This document shows, piece by piece, positions 36,163 to 44,831 of a DNA stretch of 64,000 nt. Numbering within the stretch: the first letter of the stretch is position 1; every line of letters starts with the position of its first letter. The translations under genes were made by a program, and so were the position numbers. Below the pieces are notes generated by a model, which had not been told where the DNA came from, did no database searches, and saw only the letters and a list, made by a program, of their open reading frames with translations. Origin of the DNA: Lautropia sp. (GTDB taxonomy: Bacteria; Pseudomonadota; Gammaproteobacteria; Burkholderiales; Burkholderiaceae_E); NCBI GenBank assembly GCA_030527825.1, contig JAUNAC010000001.1, positions 248,001 to 312,000 on the forward strand, read 5' to 3'.

Positions 36163-37458
36163 GTGAACAATCCCGCCCCGCATCAACCGTCCTACATCCG
36201 GACGGTTCTGAAGGTACTCACCGGCAGCGCCACAGCACAGGCCATCCCGCTGCTGGTCATGCTCCTGCTGGCACGCATGGTCAGTGTCGAAGCCCTGGGG
36301 GTCTACGCGATCTGGCAATCAGTCATCTACATTGCCATCGTGCCGGCCACCGCACGTATGGAAGTGCTGCTGGTGGCACTGCCGCTAGCCAGTGACCGGC
36401 GAAAAGCCTTTCACATCGGGGTATTTACCAGCATCACCATCAGCGCGCTACTGTCGATCGTCGCCATCCTGGCGCAGCCGCTGATTACTGCGCGCCTGCC
36501 TGGCTGGCATCTGCCAGCCTCCATTCTGGTGGGACTGGGTACCTGGGCACTTGCCATGCAGACACTCTGGCTGTCCATGGCAGTCACCACGGGATCGTTC
36601 GGCGTAGTCAACCACATCCGGATCACGTCTGCCGGCCTGACGGCACTGCTACAGGTCGCGCTGGTTGCATTCTGGCCCAACAGCATGATGTTGATGCTGG
36701 GCTTTGTTGTGGGAACCAGCATGGGCAGCTGGGCAGCCTGGGTGGGTCTGAAATCCTTCCTGATGGCCCATGACCTGCCCGATCCCGGTGGTCGGCACCA
36801 GCCCTGCCAAAGCTATGGTGAGCTCATGCGCACGCATGGCCGCACGCCCATGATCGCGCTGCCGGCAGCGCTGATCAACACCATTGCCCAACAGATACCG
36901 CTGCTGCTGACCGGCGCACGATTCAATGCCCATGCCGCCGGGCTGCTCGGAACTGCCTGGCGCACCATCTCGGCACCGATGTCCATCATTTCCAGCTCTG
37001 CCCAGGACGTTTTCAAGAACAAGGCGGCCGAAGAGTTCAATCGCACCGGCCAGTGCCGCAGCGCCTATCTGCAAACACTGCGCCTGCTGGCCTTTCTCGG
37101 CATCTTCCCGTCGGTCGCTCTGCTGTTCTGGGGGCCAGCCCTCTTTGCCCTGGTCTTCGGTGAATCCTTCCGCGCAGCGGGTGAAATCGCCCAGGTCTTT
37201 GCGCCACTGCTGTTCATCCGCTTCTTTGCCAGCCCCCTGGGTTATACGCTGCTCATCGTACGGCAGGCCAAACTGGATCTCTACTGGCAGATCGGTCTGC
37301 TCACAATGAGCATCGTTGCCTTCACCGTTCCCCAGCAGGCCATGACCGCTTTTGTGTGGTTCTCTGCGGGATATACCGCACTCTATGTGGTATATCTGCT
37401 ACTACAATGGCGGGCGGCTGGAGGAAATGGCTCCCTCACCACCCCGCCGGGAGCCTGA
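36163..37458 (+). CDS. Polysaccharide flippase, Wzx-like (copy 3)
   Basis: A 431-residue MOP-family protein with 11-12 hydrophobic segments. It starts at a GTG 13 bp after wlbC. The opening (IRTVLKVLTGSATAQAIPLLVMLLLARM) and the central GLLGTAWRTISAPMSIISSSAQDVFKNKAAEEF loop fit the O-antigen/teichoic exporter group. Position in the wlb operon suggests it moves a unit containing ManNAc(3NAc)A or a related uronic acid. Confidence 0.85.
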   Translation: MNNPAPHQPSYIRTVLKVLTGSATAQAIPLLVMLLLARMVSVEALGVYAIWQSVIYIAIVPATARMEVLLVALPLASDRRKAFHIGVFTSITISALLSIVAILAQPLITARLPGWHLPASILVGLGTWALAMQTLWLSMAVTTGSFGVVNHIRITSAGLTALLQVALVAFWPNSMMLMLGFVVGTSMGSWAAWVGLKSFLMAHDLPDPGGRHQPCQSYGELMRTHGRTPMIALPAALINTIAQQIPLLLTGARFNAHAAGLLGTAWRTISAPMSIISSSAQDVFKNKAAEEFNRTGQCRSAYLQTLRLLAFLGIFPSVALLFWGPALFALVFGESFRAAGEIAQVFAPLLFIRFFASPLGYTLLIVRQAKLDLYWQIGLLTMSIVAFTVPQQAMTAFVWFSAGYTALYVVYLLLQWRAAGGNGSLTTPPGA

Positions 37459-37528
37459 CCGGGTCCAGTCTGCCCGGTTTCCCCGTAGTCAGACACCGCA
37501 TCGCACTGGAATGACATAAGGAACCAAT

Positions 37529-38959
37529 ATGGCGGCTCCCTCATTCAGGAAATCCCGGTCATCACGCCTGACGCTATTTGACGCGTTCGGCTATGGCAGC
37601 CGTCCCCAGCGGCCCAACGCATTCAGCTCCATGCTGCTTAGCGTGGCTGTCATCTTCCATTTCGGGCTACTGCCCATTCTCTGGAACGTCGCCTCCGGTG
37701 TCCCCAGCATCATCTGGACCGGCACCTCGACCTGTCTGCTTTGCCTGGCAGCCATCGCGGCCCGGCACAGCAGCATCTCCAGCCGCTACGTATCCATCTG
37801 TACGATCACATTTTTCATTGCCTACCCGGTTTTTGCCTGGATCAGCTACAAGGCATGGGGTCAGTCCAGCAGCGAGCGCGAAACCCTGCTGCTGCAGACA
37901 TTGCCCATCATGCTGCTGGGCCTGGCTCTGTACCTGGTCGGCGCCGCCACGCGCAGCTATCGCCTCTACAACGCCCTCTGGATCACCTGGGGCATCATGG
38001 CCTGCTACACCCTGCTCAACGCCAAGAATTTCTCCATCGACAGCATGTATCAGGCTGCCACTGAAACCGGCAACCGTCTGAACTACCAGCAACTCGGTGA
38101 TGCCTTTGCCATCTGCAGCGCCATTCTGGCTGCCCGGATCCGTCAAACATCGCACCGCTGGCTGTTCATCATCATTGCCGCCGGACTGATGTTCATTATC
38201 CCGTCGCGCAGCGCCGCCTTCTTCGGCGTGGCTGCGCTACTCACGGTCGGCGTGCTCTTTGGAGGACTCTCCACCCGGATACTGGTCATCGGCCTGGTGG
38301 TTCTTCTTGGCCTGGGCTATCAAACCGGCATGCTGGCCCAACTGTTCGAAGGCAGCCGTTTTCAGGTTGCACTGACTCCAGGGACGGAAGACAGCTCGTG
38401 GAGCACACGCCAGGAAATCCTGCACCATGGCATGCGTGTACTCACCGACCGGCCATTCACCGGTGAATGGGCCTTCCAGCTTGGCGAAATGAAATTCGCC
38501 GGGCTCTATATCCACAACATTCTGGACATCTGGGCACAGACCGGCCTGGTGCCATTTGTGATCTTTCTCGCCATCTGGGGCACGCTGCTGGCGGCCCTGA
38601 TGACAGGCTTCGAGCGCTGGCCGCGCATTGCCAAGGAAACCGCCCCTGTTCTCGTTTTTGTCGTGCTCTCGTGGTGCCTGGCCCGCAATGTCACATTTGT
38701 CGCCCTGTTTTTCTGTGTGGGCTTTGCCTCCGCAGCGCTGGAGCAGGCCCGGTTCGGACAGGTTGTACGTCGCCGGCGTGCGGAACAGCAGTTCAACACC
38801 CAGTTCGACAACACCCAGTTTTCCCATTCCCAGTTTGCGAACACCCAGTTTGCGAACACCCAATTCTCCCCACCGACCCGCATCTCCCCCGCTCCACGGC
38901 ATGCAGCAAGGCGCGCGCGCTATCAGGATCACTCCCAGTTCTTTCCACCAGGCACCTGA
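37529..38959 (+). CDS. O-antigen polymerase/ligase-like protein with C-terminal pentapeptide repeats (copy 3)
   Basis: A 476-residue protein with 10-12 hydrophobic segments up to about residue 410. SRSAAFFGVAAL and WSTRQEILHHGMRVLTDRPFTGEWAFQLGE, with IHNILDIWAQTGLVPF, match the Wzy_C pattern (Arg and His in the periplasmic loop). After the last membrane segment the tail holds five NTQF-type pentapeptides (residues 422-446), then a Pro/Arg-rich end. AAGGA precedes the ATG. It could be a Wzy polymerase or an O-antigen ligase. Confidence 0.8.
   Translation: MAAPSFRKSRSSRLTLFDAFGYGSRPQRPNAFSSMLLSVAVIFHFGLLPILWNVASGVPSIIWTGTSTCLLCLAAIAARHSSISSRYVSICTITFFIAYPVFAWISYKAWGQSSSERETLLLQTLPIMLLGLALYLVGAATRSYRLYNALWITWGIMACYTLLNAKNFSIDSMYQAATETGNRLNYQQLGDAFAICSAILAARIRQTSHRWLFIIIAAGLMFIIPSRSAAFFGVAALLTVGVLFGGLSTRILVIGLVVLLGLGYQTGMLAQLFEGSRFQVALTPGTEDSSWSTRQEILHHGMRVLTDRPFTGEWAFQLGEMKFAGLYIHNILDIWAQTGLVPFVIFLAIWGTLLAALMTGFERWPRIAKETAPVLVFVVLSWCLARNVTFVALFFCVGFASAALEQARFGQVVRRRRAEQQFNTQFDNTQFSHSQFANTQFANTQFSPPTRISPAPRHAARRARYQDHSQFFPPGT
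38792..38866 (+). repeat. Five 15-bp tandem repeats in the polymerase tail
   Basis: Units of 15 bp at 38792, 38807, 38822, 38837 and 38852 encode NTQF-type pentapeptides (FNTQF, DNTQF, SHSQF, ANTQF, ANTQF). The last two units differ at only two bases. Gain or loss of a unit keeps the reading frame. Confidence 0.9.
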
Positions 38960-39063
38960 TCGCCCCCTGTCGACAAATCCGCCTTATGATCCGTGAGTTC
39001 TGTGCCATCCATGCCCCGATGTCTGCTGGACATCACCGGGGCTCCCTGCCCGTGACCCGACCC

Positions 39064-39897
39064 ATGATGCGTCAAGGATTTTTCCGCCATATCCGAAAAG
39101 CAGGCTGGCGACTGTATGAAGAGCTGATACTGCCCGACCGGCAGCATGCTTATCGCCAACTTCTGCAACTGGCCAAGGATCAGGGCTATCGCGTCATCGA
39201 TAATGCCCAGTGGCTGACCCTGCAGACAGAGGGTACGACAGACCCCACCGAGCGGATCCTGGTGATGCGCCATGACATCGACACCGACCCGACGCTGGCC
39301 CTGGTCTGGCATCAGATCGAACAGTCCCTGGACTGTCGGGCCAGCTACTATTTCCGTCAGAGCACCATGAACGCCGACGTGATCCGCCAACTGGCGCAGG
39401 CGGGCGTTCATGTCAGCTACCACTTCGAGGAGCTCGCCGATTATGCCAAGCAGCATCGGCTGCGCACCCCTGCAGCCGTACAGACTGCCATGCCGGCGAT
39501 CCAGGCCATGTTTGCCGAAAAGCTGGCCGATTTCCGCAAGCGCTTCAATCTGCCGGCCGATATCGTCTGCTCGCATGGCGACTGGATGAACCGCCATCTC
39601 CGGATGCCCAATCACACACTGCTGCAGGATCAAACCCTGCGTCAGCAGCTGGGCATCCGCAGCGAGTGCTATGACGACAACGTCATGACCCCCTTTAGCT
39701 GCTACCTGTCCGACAGCAATCCACCTCACTATTGGGTCAGGGGCGAGCCCCTGGCACTCATCCGCGAGGGTGTCACACCGCTGGGCATCCTCACACATCC
39801 AAAATCCTGGCGTGCACACTGGCCGTCGAACCTTTCCGAACTCACATGCCGGATCCGGGAAGCACTGCGCTTTCGCTTCGGCAAGGGATGGACATGA
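39064..39897 (+). CDS. NodB-like polysaccharide deacetylase family protein
   Basis: About 277 residues. LVMRHDIDTDPTLAL holds the metal-binding Asp-rich motif near residues 65-75, followed by ASYYFRQSTMN, VSYHFEELADYAKQH and IVCSHGDWMNRHL, which fit the NodB (CE4-like) fold used to remove acetyl groups from sugars. No signal peptide is seen, so it may act in the cytoplasm on nucleotide or lipid-linked sugars. The start is uncertain: an ATG at 38986 is also possible, neither having a good ribosome-binding site. The stop overlaps the next gene as ATGA. Confidence 0.7.
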   Translation: MMRQGFFRHIRKAGWRLYEELILPDRQHAYRQLLQLAKDQGYRVIDNAQWLTLQTEGTTDPTERILVMRHDIDTDPTLALVWHQIEQSLDCRASYYFRQSTMNADVIRQLAQAGVHVSYHFEELADYAKQHRLRTPAAVQTAMPAIQAMFAEKLADFRKRFNLPADIVCSHGDWMNRHLRMPNHTLLQDQTLRQQLGIRSECYDDNVMTPFSCYLSDSNPPHYWVRGEPLALIREGVTPLGILTHPKSWRAHWPSNLSELTCRIREALRFRFGKGWT

Positions 39898-41057
39898 ACC
39901 CGATCCGCATCTGCCATTTCTCCACTGTGCACCGTGGGGTCGAAATCCGCATCGTCCGCAAGGAACTCGCCTCGCTGGCGGCAGCCGGTTATGACGCACA
40001 TGCCGTCATCGCGGCAACGCCCGCAGAAGTCGCTGAGGCCGCCGCGCTGGGGGTCACCCTTCACCCCCTTCAGGAGCGTCCCGGGGCGGGTCGCATCTCC
40101 CGCATGACCCGCAAGATGTACCACGCATGGCGCCAGTGCCGGCAGGTCGATGCCCAGATCTATCACTTCCATGATCCCGAACTGATCCCGCTGGGTCTGC
40201 TGCTCAAGCTCAGTGGACGACGGGTAGTGATCGACATCCACGAGGATCTGGCCAACCAGATTCTCACCAAGCACTGGATTGCCGCACCCATACGTAAGCT
40301 GGTCTCTCGCCTGGCGCGAGGCATGGAACGCATCGCTGCCCGCTGGCTGGATGGTACTGTGGTGGCTGCCTCCAAGCTGGCCCCGTTCTTCGAAGACGTT
40401 GCTCGGCGTCTGGTAGTGGTACACAACTATCCATTGCTTTCAGAGCTGGCCAGCCCGCCCAGTGCGGAGGAGGCCGACCTGCCCATTTCGGCGCTCGTAC
40501 AAAAGCTGCCCCCCGCCACCCACGTCGCCTACGTGGGCGGTATTTCCCGCATCCGGGGAATCTATGAAGCGGTAGCCGCCGTAGAAAAAGCCGATGTGGG
40601 CCTGATCCTCGCTGGAACCTTCAAGACCAGGGCAGAACATGAGCAGGCTGCGGCGATGACCGGCTGGGCACGGGTCGACGAGCTGGGCTGGGTGGAACGT
40701 GATGGTATCCGCGACGCCCTGCAGCGTAGCTTTGCCGGTCTGTGCACACTGCACCCCACGCCCAATCATGTCAGCGCTGAACCCATCAAGCTGCTGGAAT
40801 ACATGGCGGCCGGCATTCCCTCCATCGTCTCGACCATTCCAGACTGGGTGGCTTTCGTGGAAAAACACGATATTGGCCTGTGCGTTGATCCGATGGATGT
40901 CGACGCCATCGCCAGGGCCATTGTTACGCTGCGAGACAATCCGGAGCGCCGGGCCCAGATGGGTCGCAACGGCCAGAAAGCGGTGATGGAACAGTACAAC
41001 TGGAATACACAGGCCAGCCGTCTGGAAAAACTCTACGAGGAGATTCTCAGGCGCTGA
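39894..41057 (+). CDS. Glycosyltransferase, GT4-like
   Basis: A 387-residue GT-B protein. The N-terminal half has ICHFSTVHRGVEIRIVRKEL, IYHFHDPELIPLGLLLKL and VVIDIHEDLANQIL. The C-terminal half has VAYVGGISRIRGIYEAV, LHPTPNHVSAEPIKLLEYMAAGIPSIVS (EX7E region) and QYNWNTQASRLEKLYEEIL. The start overlaps the deacetylase stop (ATGA) and has AAGGGA 6-7 bases upstream. The tight coupling suggests that the two act on the same intermediate. Confidence 0.87.
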   Translation: MNPIRICHFSTVHRGVEIRIVRKELASLAAAGYDAHAVIAATPAEVAEAAALGVTLHPLQERPGAGRISRMTRKMYHAWRQCRQVDAQIYHFHDPELIPLGLLLKLSGRRVVIDIHEDLANQILTKHWIAAPIRKLVSRLARGMERIAARWLDGTVVAASKLAPFFEDVARRLVVVHNYPLLSELASPPSAEEADLPISALVQKLPPATHVAYVGGISRIRGIYEAVAAVEKADVGLILAGTFKTRAEHEQAAAMTGWARVDELGWVERDGIRDALQRSFAGLCTLHPTPNHVSAEPIKLLEYMAAGIPSIVSTIPDWVAFVEKHDIGLCVDPMDVDAIARAIVTLRDNPERRAQMGRNGQKAVMEQYNWNTQASRLEKLYEEILRR

Positions 41058-41249
41058 GCAGAGGTCTGCCCGACACCAGCAGGGCAATCAGGCCGTACCA
41101 CCGGTCACCCCTGCCTCGCCGCCGATACGTCCACCTGATGTTTTTGTGCAACAATATACCTAGACTGAAACCGTGACCGTTTTCCTTGATCCGAGAGGAA
41201 GCGGTGCCCCGGCCACCACGGTTCCTCCCTGTCTTCAGGGACCTCAGTC

Positions 41250-43121
41250 ATGCGTATCCACCGTTCCCCACTTCGCACAACTTCTCCCTGCTTTCCTTGC
41301 AAGCCCACCATGCTCAGTACCTGTCTTGCGCTTTCCCTGACACTGGTTGGCTGTGGCAGTTCCGATCAGAGCGAGGCGCCTGGGCCTGAACCTCTCATCT
41401 CAAGCCAGACCCTTGGCCCTGTCGTCCCGCTGGATACAGCTGCCGTTTTTACCCAGGCACCCGATGAACGCCCGGACATTCTGGACTCCGCGCCTCACAA
41501 TGAAGAAGATGCCGTGGAGCCACCCGCTGCTCCGGCAGCCAGCACCACGATGCCAACGGGCCCTGGCGTGCTCGCCAATCTGGCCTCTGCTGTGCTGATC
41601 GCCAGTGCCGAAGCTGCCACAGGCAATCTTCGAGCACAGACAGACGGGGAAGGCACCGTGGTATCAGGACAAATCCTGCCTCCGTCCGCTGGTGAAAAAG
41701 ATGAGGCATACAAGGCGCACACAGATCGGCTCGATGCACTGACTCTCAAACATCCGCGCCCGACCAACACCCTGTCACAGGACGATCCCGGCTTGCCAGA
41801 CTGGGCCCGCCACGGCGGGTATCTCAACCAGCCGTCCCATGCCGGTCGGCCAGCCAACCCGCAAACCGGCAACGGCTCTGCCAGCCCGCCAGCATCGACA
41901 ATCGCGGCCCGTAGCCGCGTACTGAAGGTCAGCGAGGGGGGCTATCGGCTGAATTCCCCTGAATTCAAGCGCCTGTACGGCCCCGGGGTCTTCAACCAGT
42001 ATGCTCTTGCCAACACCATCATTGGTTCCTACCGCAATCTCGAAACACTGGTGTCGAACCGTTTTCTGTCACTCAACAGCGGTTACCTGGCCAGCCTGAA
42101 ACTCTACTGGCAAACGGGACTGGGATACGCTGGCGGGACCGGTGGCGTCATCCGGCTGCGCGTTTTTCCGGATGATGGATCACCGGCTCATTTACCCAAT
42201 ATGACAGGGGAGCCGCTGGCCCAGACCGTGTTTCGCCCAGGTCTCAGGCCCGGCGAAGACAAGAAATCCATTTTCCAGGATATTCCGGTTACGCAAAGCC
42301 GACAGCCCCTGCAAAGTGGCTCGCTGTATCACCTGGTTATGGATAACCTGGACCCGCAGCCCAACGACAACTTCATTAGCAGCAACAACGCCATCACCTA
42401 TACGGGTACCGGCCGCCCCGGGCGCTGGCTAAATACGCTGGACTGGTCAACCCTGCAGGCCCGGCGCCCCCGCGGATCGAAGCGCCCCTACACCTGGGTC
42501 AACCTGACAGAAAAAGGCACATCCGGCAATTACTTCTCCCCCATTCTGCAGCTGACCATGCGCAACGGCCAGACGCAGGGCGTCTCCGACATGGAGGGAG
42601 GCAGCGTTGATGGCAAAACGGTTTACACCGCCACCCAGAGCGAACCAGTGCGCGAGCGCTTCACTCCGGCTACCGACAAGCTGGTGTCCGGTCTGTCGTT
42701 CTCGACAGCCGCGTCGGTAGGCGGGCGCCTCGGCTGGCGTATCCTGCAAGGGGAAAATGTGCTAGCCAGTGGCATCATCGAGGCACTACGCCCCAATTAT
42801 CACCTGATCCGCACCAATACCGGCCTCTCGATTGGTGGGACCACCTGGTATGACATCGAACTGCCTCGGGATATCCGGCTGCGCGGCGGCCAGACCTATG
42901 ATGTTGAATTCCGCCCTCAGGGTGATAGCCAGTGGAAGTTCGGCGACCATCGCAACGGTGCCAGCTACGGTTTTCGCTGGCCCGCTGCCTTCACCGAATC
43001 TCAGGCGCAACATTTCCACAACGGTACCTGGATCAACACCAACCACTGGAACTACACCCAGTCACAGCGCGGCTCCAACTGGCCGGTCGTCCTGCATCTG
43101 ACCCCATCGGACGGGCGCTGA
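41250..43121 (+). CDS. Lipoprotein of unknown function, first of three tandem paralogues
   Basis: A 623-residue protein with a lipoprotein signal ending LTLVGC (lipidated Cys at 35). Residues 36-225 are low-complexity Ala/Pro/Ser/Thr-rich and unique to this copy. The core (about 228-623) is shared with the next two proteins: LYGPGVF (242-248), NTIIG, SNRF, LYWQTGLGYAGGTGG, IRLRVFPDDGSPAH, YHLVMDNLDPQPN, ISSNNAIT, MEGGSVD, TYDVEFRPQGDSQWKFGD, PAAFTESQAQH and SNWPVVLHL. The pattern suggests beta-sandwich modules for binding or modifying glycans; I recognise no named family. AGGGA upstream supports this start. Confidence 0.8.
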   Translation: MRIHRSPLRTTSPCFPCKPTMLSTCLALSLTLVGCGSSDQSEAPGPEPLISSQTLGPVVPLDTAAVFTQAPDERPDILDSAPHNEEDAVEPPAAPAASTTMPTGPGVLANLASAVLIASAEAATGNLRAQTDGEGTVVSGQILPPSAGEKDEAYKAHTDRLDALTLKHPRPTNTLSQDDPGLPDWARHGGYLNQPSHAGRPANPQTGNGSASPPASTIAARSRVLKVSEGGYRLNSPEFKRLYGPGVFNQYALANTIIGSYRNLETLVSNRFLSLNSGYLASLKLYWQTGLGYAGGTGGVIRLRVFPDDGSPAHLPNMTGEPLAQTVFRPGLRPGEDKKSIFQDIPVTQSRQPLQSGSLYHLVMDNLDPQPNDNFISSNNAITYTGTGRPGRWLNTLDWSTLQARRPRGSKRPYTWVNLTEKGTSGNYFSPILQLTMRNGQTQGVSDMEGGSVDGKTVYTATQSEPVRERFTPATDKLVSGLSFSTAASVGGRLGWRILQGENVLASGIIEALRPNYHLIRTNTGLSIGGTTWYDIELPRDIRLRGGQTYDVEFRPQGDSQWKFGDHRNGASYGFRWPAAFTESQAQHFHNGTWINTNHWNYTQSQRGSNWPVVLHLTPSDGR

Positions 43122-43131
43122 AACGCCATGA

Positions 43132-43152
43132 CGGGACAGCCTCTCTGTCCCG
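43132..43152. other. Hairpin after the first paralogue
   Basis: A perfect 8-bp stem (43132-43139 with 43145-43152) and a 5-base loop lie 10 bp after the stop. There is no T-run, so it may protect the 3' end of the mRNA or act as a weak terminator. Confidence 0.5.
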
Positions 43153-43304
43153 CCTCCCCTGGTCTGACACCCGGCACCACCAGAGCAGCGCCATCTGGCC
43201 CGGCGTGTTGATTTATTTTCCGCCGGTACACATTTTCGTGACCAGCCGTTTACTTTTACCAGCCTGCCTCCTACCATCGCCGGTCTATCGCTGGAGACCA
43301 TTTC

Positions 43305-44651
43305 ATGAAAATTAGCAACATTTTATGCAAAAATAAACCGAACTTAAGTAATTTTATAAACAAATCTTCGCTTGTTTGTTTTATTTTTTTCAGCCTGATG
43401 CTATCTGGGTGCGGCGGTCAAGGAACAAACCTCTCGCCCGAAACCAGCATTGTCCAGCAGCCTGGACAGGACGGTTACCCACTCGTGTCTCCGGAGGTGA
43501 AACGGCTCTACGGACCGGGAGTCTTCCGGCTGGATGCCCTGGGCAACACCATGATCGGAGTGAATGGCCGGCTGGAGCAGATCGTCTCCAACCGCTTCCG
43601 AGCCAGCCACAGTGGCCACCTCAGTCGTGCCCACCTGTACTGGCAACCCGGGCCAGGCTATTCCCGGGGCAATGGCGGACGCATCCGCCTACGGCTCATG
43701 CCCGACAATGGTCATACCAGCCATGAGCCCGACATGACGGCCGTCCCTCTCGCTACGGCCGAGTACACCCCCGGTGCGGCCGCACTAGACAAGCATCCTA
43801 TCTTTGCTGACGCCCATTTCAGCAGCCAGCGCCCCATGCAGAGTGGCCAGCTCTATCACCTGGTCATGGACAACATAGATGTGACACCGGCCCTGAACTC
43901 TATCAGCAGCAATAACGCTATCACCCAACAGGACAACGACCGCCCTTCCCGCTGGGTCAGTCCTACCGACTGGGCCACGCTGACCGGTACGCGCCCAGCA
44001 GCCGGTACCGCATCATTTGCCTGGACAGATTTGAGCCGTCACCCCGCCGGGGGCAACTACTATGCCCCTATCCTGCAGCTGACCACCACAGATGGACAAA
44101 CACAGGGCATGTCGATCATGGAAAGCGGATCGGTCGACCCTGACCGGATATTCACGCTGCGCCATGATCACCCCGTTCGTGAACGCTTTCAGCCGTTGAC
44201 TTCCCGTCAGATCACTGGCCTGTCGTTTGCAACCGCCACCAGCACCGGGGGAACACTTATATGGCGCATCCTGCATGGAACCACCGAGCTGGCCAGTGGC
44301 AGGATCAGCGAAAGCACCCCGAACTACCGCACCCTGCTCACGCGTGCCGACAGTGCCCGAACCGGCAAAATATTCTGGTATGACGCGCTCGTGGGCGCGC
44401 CTGGCCAGGGAGTCGCGCTGCAAGCCGGGCAGACATATGATGTGGAATTCCAGCCAGAAGGCCAGAGCGAGTGGAAATTCGCCGATCATTACAACGGCTC
44501 GCAGCATGGGTTTACTGCACCAGCCGCCTTCACGGAATCACACGCCCAGCACCAGGTGGCAGGCCGATGGATCAATGCCAATCACTGGTCTCATCTGATG
44601 GCCGGCAGCACGGAATCCAACTGGCCCATCGTGCTACACCAGGCGCCCTGA
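43305..44651 (+). CDS. Lipoprotein of unknown function, second of three tandem paralogues
   Basis: A 448-residue lipoprotein with lipobox MLSGC (Cys36). The conserved core begins almost at once (LYGPGVF at 68-74) and has the same ordered motifs as its neighbours: NTMIGVNGRLEQIVSNRFR, LYWQPGPGYSRGNGG, IRLRLMPDNG, YHLVMDNIDVTP, ISSNNAIT, WVSPTDWATL, GGNYYAPILQL, MESGSVDPDRIFT, VRERF, TYDVEFQPEGQSEWKFAD and SNWPIVLH. The first 30 codons are far more AT-rich than the rest of the gene. TGGAG precedes the ATG. The function is unknown. Confidence 0.8.
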   Translation: MKISNILCKNKPNLSNFINKSSLVCFIFFSLMLSGCGGQGTNLSPETSIVQQPGQDGYPLVSPEVKRLYGPGVFRLDALGNTMIGVNGRLEQIVSNRFRASHSGHLSRAHLYWQPGPGYSRGNGGRIRLRLMPDNGHTSHEPDMTAVPLATAEYTPGAAALDKHPIFADAHFSSQRPMQSGQLYHLVMDNIDVTPALNSISSNNAITQQDNDRPSRWVSPTDWATLTGTRPAAGTASFAWTDLSRHPAGGNYYAPILQLTTTDGQTQGMSIMESGSVDPDRIFTLRHDHPVRERFQPLTSRQITGLSFATATSTGGTLIWRILHGTTELASGRISESTPNYRTLLTRADSARTGKIFWYDALVGAPGQGVALQAGQTYDVEFQPEGQSEWKFADHYNGSQHGFTAPAAFTESHAQHQVAGRWINANHWSHLMAGSTESNWPIVLHQAP

Positions 44652-44757
44652 ACACCGCATCATCCGACGGGCCAGGCAGAGAATCAGCACACCATTGGGC
44701 GCCCCGCCCATGATGGTGATCGTCCGCCAAGCTAGCGTGGACGGAGGGCATGGCATG

Positions 44758-44796
44758 TTTCTATTAGAAATAATTTTTGTTTAAATTAACAAAAAT
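44758..44796. promoter_or_regulatory. Two adjacent inverted repeats upstream of the third paralogue
   Basis: TTTCT-ATT-AGAAA (44758-44770) is followed by a 9-bp perfect inverted repeat ATTTTTGTT-N6-AACAAAAAT (44773-44796). They sit 36-74 bp before the start codon in an AT-rich spacer, where a promoter and operator would be expected. Confidence 0.4.
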
Positions 44797-44831
44797 AACC
44801 TATCATTACATTATCACTATCGGAGATCAGC

